This document shows, in pieces, positions 57,266 through 64,000 of a stretch of 64,000 bases of DNA. The notes beneath the pieces are model-generated. The model did no database searches and was not told where the DNA came from. It was given only the letters and a program-made list of their open reading frames with translations. The DNA is from DASRJG01 sp964647625 (GTDB lineage Bacteria; Acidobacteriota; Polarisedimenticolia; Polarisedimenticolales; DASRJG01): the NCBI GenBank assembly GCA_964647625.1, contig CAZYHZ010000012.1, positions 1 to 64,000 on the forward strand, given 5' to 3'. Numbering within the stretch: the first letter of the stretch is position 1; each line of letters begins with the position of its first letter. The position numbers and the translations under genes were made by a program.

Positions 57266-58548
57266 CACCGATGCCCACGGATTACGAGAAGACTTGTTTT
57301 GTCATCATGCCGTTCGGGAAGAAACCGGTAGACGGCACACTCGTCGACTTCGACGAGATCTACACGCGCATTCTGGAGCCCGCCGTTCGCGGAGCCACGC
57401 TTCCGGAGGGCGGATCGTTGGAGCCCTATCGAACCGACAAGGACTTTGCCTCGGGAGACATTGACGTCGAGATGTTCGGCGCGCTCGAGCACGCACGCAT
57501 CGCGATGGCGGACATCACGGGGCTGAATCCGAACGTGTTCTACGAGCTGGGCACCCGGCATCGCGCACGCGCGAGCGGAACCGTCATCCTTCGCCAAGTC
57601 GGTGCCGCGCTCCCGTTCGACATCAACAAGATCAAGGCCTTCTCCTACGACCCGGACCCCTTGAAGACTCAGGACGCCCGGACTCTGATTCGAAACGTTC
57701 TCGACGCGTCACTCGCCGAGAACCGTCTCGACAGCCCCGTCCGTGTGGCGCTTGCCTCGACGAGCGTGTCGCACGAACCCGCAGACGACCTGGTTCGCGA
57801 GGCCGTGAACGCGCTCCGTGTCGGAGACAAGGCCAATGCAGTGGTAAAGCTCCGCGCTGCGGTGGCCGCCGATCCGTCCAACCCGGGAACGCGCGTTCGC
57901 CTCGGGATCATCCTTCGAGATTCCGGACGCTGGCAAGAAGCGCTCGAGCAGTTCGCGGCCGCGACCGCGGCCTCGCCCGGCTACGCCGAAGCTTGGCGAG
58001 AGCGAGGGATCGCCGAGAACAAGCTCGACCCGAGCCGGGGCGAAGCTTCTCTCCGGCGCGCCATCGTCCTCCAAGGCGACGATTTCGACGCCTTATCGTC
58101 GCTCGGAGGAATCCTCAAGCGTGCCGGACGGCTCGACGACGCCCTCGAGATGTACCGGCGCGCCGCCGATACGTCGGACAACCACCCGTATCCGCTCCTC
58201 AACGCGATCACGCTCTCCGTGCGCCTCACCCGAAAGCTAGACCTCGACGTCAGGACGAATCTCCTGCTGGCGAGAAATGAGCGGTCGCTCCGGGCTCAAG
58301 TTGCACAGAGTCCGCCTTACAACGCGCCCTGGAGCTTCTTTGACCTCGCGCAGACCCGGCTCTTCTGCAAGGACCGATCGGGATTCTTGTCCGGCATCAC
58401 GGACGGCGCGTCGAGCTGCGACGCCGCATGGCAGCCCAAGACGTTCCGCGAGACGCTCGCGCTAATGGATGGCGCGGACATCGCACTCGACGGCCTCGCG
58501 GAAGGGCTCGCGCAGCTGAATGAGGTGATCGCGGCGCTGGGGAGTTGA
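57262..58548 (+). CDS. Deoxyribosyltransferase-like sensor/effector with TPR repeats
   Basis: A 428-residue protein; GTG at 57262 overlaps the SLOG-like stop, with an ATG at 57271 as alternative. Residues ~8-140 read CFVIMPFGKKPVDGTLVDFD, RTDKDFASGDIDVEMFGALE, ARIAMADITGLNPNVFYELG and HRARASGTVIL: the CxVIMPFG / ADITGxNPNVxYELG block common in nucleotide-processing domains next to TPR or TRAFs-type repeats. Residues ~175-330 are TPR-like (GDKANAVVKLRAAVAADPSN, GRWQEALEQFAAATAASPGY, GRLDDALEMYRRAADTS). It forms a two-gene operon with the SLOG-like protein; together they may form a signal-sensing module. Confidence 0.8.
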   Translation: MTPMPTDYEKTCFVIMPFGKKPVDGTLVDFDEIYTRILEPAVRGATLPEGGSLEPYRTDKDFASGDIDVEMFGALEHARIAMADITGLNPNVFYELGTRHRARASGTVILRQVGAALPFDINKIKAFSYDPDPLKTQDARTLIRNVLDASLAENRLDSPVRVALASTSVSHEPADDLVREAVNALRVGDKANAVVKLRAAVAADPSNPGTRVRLGIILRDSGRWQEALEQFAAATAASPGYAEAWRERGIAENKLDPSRGEASLRRAIVLQGDDFDALSSLGGILKRAGRLDDALEMYRRAADTSDNHPYPLLNAITLSVRLTRKLDLDVRTNLLLARNERSLRAQVAQSPPYNAPWSFFDLAQTRLFCKDRSGFLSGITDGASSCDAAWQPKTFRETLALMDGADIALDGLAEGLAQLNEVIAALGS

Positions 58549-58589
58549 ACGGGCGCACGCGCACAGACCTAGGAATCAATAATGCTTAA

Positions 58590-59060
58590 TGACGTTGTTC
58601 GACCAGCTTTGCCGGCGCCGTCGCGACCGTCCTGACGCCTTCTGGAGATGTGGTTTCAGCGGTGTTCTCGCGCGACGACCGGCACATTCTCACGAACTGA
58701 TCCGACGGGACGGCCAAGCCCTGTTCGCGCGACGGCGCGCTCGAAGCGGAGATGAGAACTCAACCATCAGTCAGCCGCGCGCTGTCGTCCAACGACCTTC
58801 GGTTCATTGCGACGGCTTCCAGTGACGGCAAGGTCCGCTTGTGGGATGCCTCAGGCACGCTCCTGGCGACGCTGCCTGCGGGCGAAGGAAGCATCAGTTC
58901 GATCGCGCTTTCGGATCAAGCCTGGAGACATCTCCAAGGCGTGGCGGGAGCGCTCCTTGAGCGGGTCGATTTCACCAATTGCGCTCATTTGGCTCAATGA
59001 GGCGCGCGGCCTTCGCTTGCTTCGCAACGCTAGAGCGCCTGCTTGATGGCGACGCGGATC
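58590..59060 (+). pseudogene. WD40-repeat relic
   Basis: Two WD40-like blades are visible in broken frames: TPSGDVVSAVFSRDDRHILT followed by a TGA at 58699-58701 and SDGTAK, and further on LSSNDLRFIATASSDGKVRL with WDASGTLLATLPAGEG. Past about 58915 the sequence has no repeat pattern. No start or intact frame spans it, so it is the decayed remainder of a WD40 effector or scaffold, fitting the conflict-island setting. The rest of the 58549-59240 interval shows nothing else recognisable. Confidence 0.65.
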
Positions 59061-59240
59061 AGCCGCCGACGGTGAGCGTGGGCTTCGGCTGAATGACGTT
59101 CCTATATGGCGGGGCGCCTCGACTGACAGCATTCACTCCGCGAAGCAATGAACGCTCGATCATCGGCGCAAATCACGAGCTTGTGTGGTAGTCTTTTCTC
59201 AGCTTCAGCTATCTCGGGGCCTTCCCGGAGGTACTCATCC

Positions 59241-60578
59241 GTGGCCGAGCTTGCACTACGAGTGCGCGTATTCATCGCCTCCCCTAGCGACGTCAAACCG
59301 GAGCGCGACATCGCTGAGGAAGAGATCCGCGGTCTTGCGGATGAGGCCGCGCGGAGCGGCCTGCTCATCTCTCCCGACCGCTGGGAGCGCCTACGTCCGA
59401 CATTCGCGCCAGGACAGCCGACCCTGAACGAGGAATTGGAAAAAGCGGACCTGACCATTGCAATTTTCTGGTCGAGACTTGGCAAGGCGGTAGAGGGCGC
59501 TGAAACCGGCTCAATGCAGGAAGTCAGAATCGCGGGCGAGCGAGTCACACGCGGTCTTTCGGACGACCTGATCGTCTACTTTCGCACCTCGCCTGCTCCC
59601 GCAAACTCGTCTGCCGAACAAGTCGAAGCAGTCGCAGCATTTCGTCGCCGGCTCCACGAAGGGCACTTCCTTGCGACGACGGAGTACGAAAGCGTTGACG
59701 AGTTCAGGTCCTTGATTCAGCGCCACTTGCGCGAATGGCTCGAGCGCTGGAAGCCGGTGCCGAGGATTTGCGAATATGCGCTCAGTCGCTCCAGTCCGTC
59801 CGTAGACGCTCGCCAGCCTCTCGGAGAGAACCGCGTTCAGAGAGTGCTCAATCTATTCGACGCCTTCGAGAGGAAGTCGGTTGCAACCCATTTAGGCCGC
59901 CTGGCCGTAACGCGATACCAGCAAGATGGGCCCATGGCGATGCGGCGCCCGTTCTCTCAGCGCGAGACGGGTCTACCTCACGACAATTGGAATGAAGTGT
60001 CGGCGATGGCCCGAGAGAATGGTGAAGCGGTCACCGACGTTGCGGATATTCTTCAGGTTTACCATCTCTCTCCGGCGCCGTTCCTTAAGCACAACCGTGA
60101 CCAGTACCGTTTCTCTTGCGCGGAATGGTTCTACTTCTTTTGCGCCTGGGGGTTAATAGCGGAGATAACCGAGGGCAACGTCGAAGCGGTCGAAAGACGA
60201 CCGTACATCAATCCCGTACACCAGTACATCAAGGGTCTGACTCGGCGCCGAGCGGCGAACGTAAGTACGAATCTGATCGCGTGGCTTCTCAACGAGACTG
60301 GAATCACCGATGGTAAGCCGATTGCGCGCAACTTCGCCGCCTACGTTCTCGGCATGATCGGAGCGCGCGAGGCCGAGGATGCGCTCGCGCGCGCCCTCAA
60401 GGAGGACGACGGTGATGACGTACGGTTGTATTGCCTGACGTCGCTCGGAAAGCTACGGTCCCGCCGCTACCTGTCGTTGGTCGTCGACTTCTACGACGCC
60501 GCCCCTTCGGACGAGTTTCGTCTCGACGTTGCGAGGGCGGTCAGCCGGATTACCGGCGTTGCGATGTTTGAATTGTAG
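59241..60578 (+). CDS. DUF4062 protein with helical C-terminal repeats
   Basis: The GTG at 59241 is favoured by GGAGG nine bases upstream; the frame is open further up but without a ribosome site (445 residues). Residues ~5-100 are the DUF4062 domain (RVRVFIASPSDVKPERDIAE, LEKADLTIAIFWSRLG), a Rossmann-like TIR/SLOG-related module found at the N-terminus of many NTPase-linked immune-type proteins. The middle (residues ~200-370) is unassigned. The end has HEAT-like helices (FAAYVLGMIGAREAEDALAR, RLYCLTSLGKLRSRRYL). No P-loop is present, so it may be a stand-alone sensor or adaptor. Confidence 0.75.
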   Translation: MAELALRVRVFIASPSDVKPERDIAEEEIRGLADEAARSGLLISPDRWERLRPTFAPGQPTLNEELEKADLTIAIFWSRLGKAVEGAETGSMQEVRIAGERVTRGLSDDLIVYFRTSPAPANSSAEQVEAVAAFRRRLHEGHFLATTEYESVDEFRSLIQRHLREWLERWKPVPRICEYALSRSSPSVDARQPLGENRVQRVLNLFDAFERKSVATHLGRLAVTRYQQDGPMAMRRPFSQRETGLPHDNWNEVSAMARENGEAVTDVADILQVYHLSPAPFLKHNRDQYRFSCAEWFYFFCAWGLIAEITEGNVEAVERRPYINPVHQYIKGLTRRRAANVSTNLIAWLLNETGITDGKPIARNFAAYVLGMIGAREAEDALARALKEDDGDDVRLYCLTSLGKLRSRRYLSLVVDFYDAAPSDEFRLDVARAVSRITGVAMFEL

Positions 60579-60600
60579 AGCTTCACAGGAGGTTGATGAG

Positions 60601-62535
60601 ATGCGAGTTCAGATCACGGTACTGAAGCGGGCATTCATCGCAGTCGTGCATTGCCTTCTGGTCGGTGCCCCGTTCTCCGCCAAGGCAACGAGCCCACAAT
60701 CGGCGGAGCCGGACATGCTAGTGCTCTCACTAGGCACCCTCGACAACGCCACCGAGGACCATAGGGCCCATATCCGTGAGCGCCTGACCAACGACCCAGA
60801 TCTGGCCGTGGATCTCGATAAGCGACTCCTCGAAATCCAGATGGAGATCGCGCGGAAGACCGCTCCATTCGGGCCAGTGCTTCTGGTCGCTCCCGATGAA
60901 GCGACGAAGAACGCGATCTACGCTCGATGCGCAGAGTTTCAGATTTGCGATCTTATTCGACAGGACAACATGCGTTTGAAAGTGGTGGAGCACACCGGCG
61001 TCTGGGTGCGGGACTACGGCCCCCATGTTCAACTGGTAAATGGCGCGGCACGAGTCACGCATTGGAGATACTTCGATAATCGATCCGAAGAAGGAAAGAA
61101 TCAAGACATCAAGCAGCTCAACATGTACCTCCTCTCGCTGATCGAGACCCGCCTGAGACTCATCAACCCCGACGGATTGCTCGACGAGTCCAGCGATTTC
61201 TCGCTGGGCAATGCGGTCGCTGAGCTGGATTCCCAAATCAACCTCGTGCGCGAACTCACACAGACCCTCTCCGAAATGTCGCCCCAACGAAATGAAGACG
61301 ACAGTTCCGCATTCGACATCGCCGATGCGGCGCTTGCAAGTCCGGGATTCAGTTACGCAACGTCCAAGGTCGCGCTCGATGGTGGAAACTTATTGAAGCT
61401 GGAGGGAGATAGATGCCTGACGACACGTGCACTCCTCTCCAGAAACAAGGACCAACAGGTCGATGTCTACAAGGAGCTTCGGGACGTTGAAGGATGCAAG
61501 GAAGTCGTGTTCCTAGACCCCTTGCCCGGCCCAGTGATCGAACACATCGACATGTTTGCTCTTCCGCTCGGCCCAAAGAAGCTATTGTTGGCTTCCTATG
61601 ACTTAACGGATCCGCTTGTGCACGCACATTGGAGGGAGCTTAGCGACCCGGAGCGTTTCATGATGTTCGGCGCAGCTCTAGCGATGGACCGAAATGCCGA
61701 TCGGCTGAAGCAACTCGGATATGAAGTCATCCGTGTGCCCTCGCCGGCTCCCAGAATTCCTCGCCACGGCGATCCGTACTATCCAACTGTTCTCAATGCG
61801 GTCGTGCGAACGAACCGGGACAACCACCACCAGCTCCTCGTTCCCTTCTACAAAGGGTATCAGGAAGACATACAGGCGGCCGCACGATCGGTAATCAAAT
61901 CGGCGTACGGTCGAGACGCGGACGTCGTTACGATCGAGTCGAGCGAAGCCGCCAAGGCACAAGGCGCGATCCACTGCCTGACGCTGACGATTCCTTTGGA
62001 GATCTCGATATTCGGAGATCGAGCCGAAGCAGAGCGACGAGGGCAGTACTTGGCCCAAAAAGAAAAACTGGACCGCGACATCGCGACCGAGATTGCTGCG
62101 AGGATCCCTCCAACGGGCGTTGACGGTGTCTGGGCGATCCTGGACGAGGAGGACCAGCAGTTCAGCGCGGACATTACCGACCCGTCGCCGATGAGGATCT
62201 ACTTTGGTCGAGGCCGCCTCGAGCTCGGCAGTTTGAACACGCGGCTAATGTCCGGGACGTACGAAGTCGAGAACGAGAACCTGGACTCATGGTCATTGCG
62301 TATCAAGTTTGAAGATGATGACGAAAAGGCAGCAGCGCTCAAGTGGATGGGCAAAGACGAGGCCACGCTCCAATTGGGCGACGAGGATACCTGGGTGTTG
62401 AAGCGCTTGAATTACGGCGCGGCGTCACCGTTTGAAGACACGATCGTTGGGGAGGCCGTGGCACCGGAAACACTCAAGGGATCACGCATTCAAGAATCGG
62501 CCCCACACCACCGAAGGACGGGAACGGTGAAATAA
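60601..62535 (+). CDS. Secreted agmatine-deiminase/peptidylarginine-deiminase-like protein
   Basis: ATG at 60601 behind AGGAGG (644 residues). A signal-like N-terminus (RAFIAVVHCLLVGAPFSAKA) precedes a guanidino-modifying fold of the PF04371 type: GVWVRDYGPHVQLVNGAARV, VALDGGNLLKLEGDRC, IEHIDMFALPLG (catalytic His) and AQGAIHCLTLTIP (catalytic Cys). It is much longer than agmatine deiminase (~350), with an insert at residues ~170-260 and a ~130-residue C-terminal extension (MRIYFGRGRLELGSLNTRLM). It may deiminate agmatine, arginine or protein arginine; secretion favours an extracellular target. It follows the DUF4062 gene by 22 bases. Confidence 0.75.
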   Translation: MRVQITVLKRAFIAVVHCLLVGAPFSAKATSPQSAEPDMLVLSLGTLDNATEDHRAHIRERLTNDPDLAVDLDKRLLEIQMEIARKTAPFGPVLLVAPDEATKNAIYARCAEFQICDLIRQDNMRLKVVEHTGVWVRDYGPHVQLVNGAARVTHWRYFDNRSEEGKNQDIKQLNMYLLSLIETRLRLINPDGLLDESSDFSLGNAVAELDSQINLVRELTQTLSEMSPQRNEDDSSAFDIADAALASPGFSYATSKVALDGGNLLKLEGDRCLTTRALLSRNKDQQVDVYKELRDVEGCKEVVFLDPLPGPVIEHIDMFALPLGPKKLLLASYDLTDPLVHAHWRELSDPERFMMFGAALAMDRNADRLKQLGYEVIRVPSPAPRIPRHGDPYYPTVLNAVVRTNRDNHHQLLVPFYKGYQEDIQAAARSVIKSAYGRDADVVTIESSEAAKAQGAIHCLTLTIPLEISIFGDRAEAERRGQYLAQKEKLDRDIATEIAARIPPTGVDGVWAILDEEDQQFSADITDPSPMRIYFGRGRLELGSLNTRLMSGTYEVENENLDSWSLRIKFEDDDEKAAALKWMGKDEATLQLGDEDTWVLKRLNYGAASPFEDTIVGEAVAPETLKGSRIQESAPHHRRTGTVK

Positions 62536-62817
62536 GAGTATGGACGGCGGGCAAGCCGAACGACGGGATTAGGAGGCCACGCTGAATGACGGGATCGCTG
62601 ACTGCGTTGCCCACAGCTCAGAATTGGGTCGCTTTTCGCGCGCCGCATAACGGAAGCGCGTACTTTGCACATCTGGGAACAACGAGCCGAACGCCACATT
62701 CGGAAATGAATCTGCCGCTTGCGACGCGAGCGGTCGAGTGGAACCTCAAGTTGCGGACAAAGGCAGCAATAGGAACGCTAGCACCCGCAACCGTACGCCA
62801 GCGAAAAGGAGCAGCCC
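62536..62817 (+). other. Intergenic region without a supported gene
   Basis: This 282-base stretch holds one open frame from 62586 with an AGGAGG site, but its composition is not convincing and it would overlap the small gene at 62818 in another frame. No promoter or repeat can be assigned. Confidence 0.4.
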
Positions 62818-62994
62818 ATGATCAAGAACGATCCGTTCGGCAAGAAGTCGCCATTCCCCGCTATCCCCACGGTGACGGCGAGAGATCCGAAAACCGGCAT
62901 GAAAGCTACGGCGCTCACACGGGGAGGAGCGCAATTCAAACTGGAGTTCAAGACGGGAAAGAAGGTCCCGAATCCCACGTTCAAGAGGAGCTAG
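62818..62994 (+). CDS. Small basic protein of unknown function
   Basis: A 58-residue ORF starting at ATG 62818 behind AAAAGGAG. It is basic and Pro/Lys-rich (MIKNDPFGKKSPFPAIPTVT at the start, FKTGKKVPNPTFKRS at the end), without Cys or hydrophobic helix. Codon usage and ribosome site support expression; no family recognised. Confidence 0.5.
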   Translation: MIKNDPFGKKSPFPAIPTVTARDPKTGMKATALTRGGAQFKLEFKTGKKVPNPTFKRS

Positions 62995-63045
62995 GCAAGC
63001 AGAGTTGCGCGTCGGACCTCCGGGTCCGGTGCGCAGCTTCGTTCG

Positions 63046-63435
63046 TCACCCCTTCAAATACGCCACCACCTTCAGCTCCACGCTGATCGGCGTCGGCAGC
63101 GCGCCCACCTCGACGGTCGTCCTCGTCGGCCGATTCGTCGCGAAGTGCTCGGCGTAGAGCTTGTTGAAGGCGGGGAAGTCGGCGTGCATGTCGGTCAAGA
63201 AGACGGTGACGTCGACGATGTCGTCCCACGACGCGCCGGCGTCCTCGAGCACGGTGCGCACGTTGCGAAAGACGGCGAGCGTCTGCGCTTCGATGCCTTC
63301 GGGGATCTCCTTCGTGCCGCGCGAGCGCGGGCCGATTCCCGACAAGAACAGAAAATCGCCGACGCGCTTGGCGTGCGGGAAGGCGCCGACGGGCTCGGGG
63401 GCGCGCGAGCTGATGACGTCCTTGGGCTCGGTCAT
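63046..63435 (-). CDS. RidA-family protein, probably 2-aminomuconate deaminase
   Basis: A 129-residue protein whose ATG (63435) overlaps the aldehyde dehydrogenase stop (ATGA). RidA features: RAPEPVGAFPHAKRVGDFLF, LSGIGPRSRGTKEIPEG, VRTVLEDAGASWDDIVDVTV and FPAFNKLYAEHFATNRPTRT with the conserved Arg, plus a Glu in PISVELKVVAY. Linked to a semialdehyde dehydrogenase of the hydroxymuconic/aminomuconic type, it is more likely the 2-aminomuconate deaminase branch than a general enamine deaminase. Confidence 0.85.
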   Translation of the reverse strand: MTEPKDVISSRAPEPVGAFPHAKRVGDFLFLSGIGPRSRGTKEIPEGIEAQTLAVFRNVRTVLEDAGASWDDIVDVTVFLTDMHADFPAFNKLYAEHFATNRPTRTTVEVGALPTPISVELKVVAYLKG

Positions 63436-64000
63436 GTCTTCACGCACACGTTCTTGGGCTCGGTGAAGAAGCGCATCGAATCGTCGCCGCCTTCGCGGCC
63501 CATCCCCGAGCCTTTGACGCCGCCGAAGGGGACGCGCAGGTCGCGCACCATCCAGCAGTTGACCCACACGGTGCCGGCTTCGATGCGGTCGGCGACGCGG
63601 TGGCCGCGCGCGAGGTTCTGCGTCCATACCGAGGCCGACAGGCCGTAGGTCGTGGCGTTGGCCAGCGCGACCGCGTCGTCTTCCGTCTCGAACGGCGTGA
63701 CGGTGGCGACGGGGCCGAAGATCTCTTCTTGATTGGTGCGGCAGTTCATCGGCAGGCCGGTGATGACGGTCGGCTGGATGAAGTAACCGTTCTTGCAGCG
63801 CGGATCGTCGGGCGAGACGGCACGGCCGCCGCACTGGATCGTTCCGCCTTCGGTCTTCGCAAGCTCGATGTGGCCCATGATCTTCTCGAAGTGCTGCTTC
63901 GAGACGACGGCGCCTTGCTCGGTCGCCGGGTCGAGCGGGTCGCCCTGGCGCAGCGTCTGCGCGGCGGCGACGAAGCGTTCGAGGAACGGCTCGTAGGCGC
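63432..64000 (-). CDS. Aldehyde dehydrogenase, C-terminal part (2-aminomuconic/2-hydroxymuconic semialdehyde type)
   Basis: The frame is open to the window edge; 189 residues are present. It shows ALDH-superfamily C-terminal motifs: FETEDDAVALANATTYGLSA, NLARGHRVADRIEAGTVWVN with the catalytic-site Asn/Trp region, and RVPFGGVKGSGMGREGG with the family-type end MRFFTEPKNVCV. The last motif is typical of 2-hydroxymuconic/2-aminomuconic semialdehyde dehydrogenases. Its stop overlaps the RidA start, so the pair belongs to one operon extending past the window. Confidence 0.88.
   Translation of the reverse strand, partial: AYEPFLERFVAAAQTLRQGDPLDPATEQGAVVSKQHFEKIMGHIELAKTEGGTIQCGGRAVSPDDPRCKNGYFIQPTVITGLPMNCRTNQEEIFGPVATVTPFETEDDAVALANATTYGLSASVWTQNLARGHRVADRIEAGTVWVNCWMVRDLRVPFGGVKGSGMGREGGDDSMRFFTEPKNVCVKT

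Noticed and set aside
62586..63086. 166-codon plus-strand ORF with AGGAGG site
   Set aside because: Overlaps the better small gene at 62818 in another frame and the 3' end of ridA; composition is not protein-like.

Overview
The window is GC-rich bacterial chromosomal DNA with densely packed genes, many 4-base start/stop overlaps and frequent GTG/TTG starts. A Ser/Thr kinase fused to a TolB-like/TPR half, an MtrA/MtrB-type cytochrome module, secreted kelch and Cys-rich repeat proteins, an ECF sigma factor of the long TPR-tailed type, and a DUF4388 protein together resemble Acidobacteriota or a related Gram-negative soil lineage. That placement is inference; no rRNA or other phylogenetic marker is present.

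Layout. 0-7.3 kb: a degenerate receiver and a DUF4388 membrane protein, then a leftward four-gene operon (ankyrin, DUF4838, TPR, GT-C-like membrane protein) and a rightward phospholipase-D lipoprotein. The operon and the lipoprotein are flanked by an inverted pair of a GGGGACAGTCCCC repeat. 7.3-17.2 kb: an SPFH/flotillin protein, a TetR/MFS divergent pair, alpha carbonic anhydrase, an LpxR-like protein, an MFS-monooxygenase fusion, DUF2630, a methyltransferase, and a DedA-rhodanese gene with an in-frame UGA that looks like selenocysteine. 17.2-22.4 kb: the kinase and a secreted protein with 12 tandem 48-residue repeats. 22.4-30.4 kb: sigma factor/VOC/YCII cassette, an extracellular-electron-transfer-like module (decaheme MtrA, MtrB porin, monoheme cytochrome), and an arsenic locus (VOC, arsC, arsR, arsM). 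30.4-41 kb: a giant kelch/Cys-rich secreted protein, monooxygenase, GlxA-type regulator, small secreted protein, an XRE-TPR regulator divergent from a 41-residue Cys-rich peptide ORF, and DUF2252.

41-62.5 kb is an island of proteins typical of predicted biological-conflict and signalling systems: a periplasmic-binding-protein-like sensor, TIR + KGGVGR ATPase/HEAT, a SLATT/DUF4231-like membrane protein, a rightward operon (trypsin-like protease fused to a P1-nuclease-like domain, an unknown protein, an MfnB-like TIM barrel, a deoxyribosyltransferase-like protein), a leftward operon (TIR-TM-TPR, an interrupted lytic transglycosylase, a pseudo-trypsin/EndoG/TPR/trypsin giant), a SLOG-like protein with a deoxyribosyltransferase-TPR partner, a WD40 relic, DUF4062-HEAT and a secreted agmatine-deiminase-like enzyme. 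These genes carry nucleotide or NAD sensing and processing folds together with protease and nuclease effectors, and are the best candidates for an undescribed system.

The last kilobase holds RidA and the 3' part of an aldehyde dehydrogenase, suggesting a 2-aminomuconate (tryptophan/kynurenine or aminophenol) catabolic operon continuing beyond the window.
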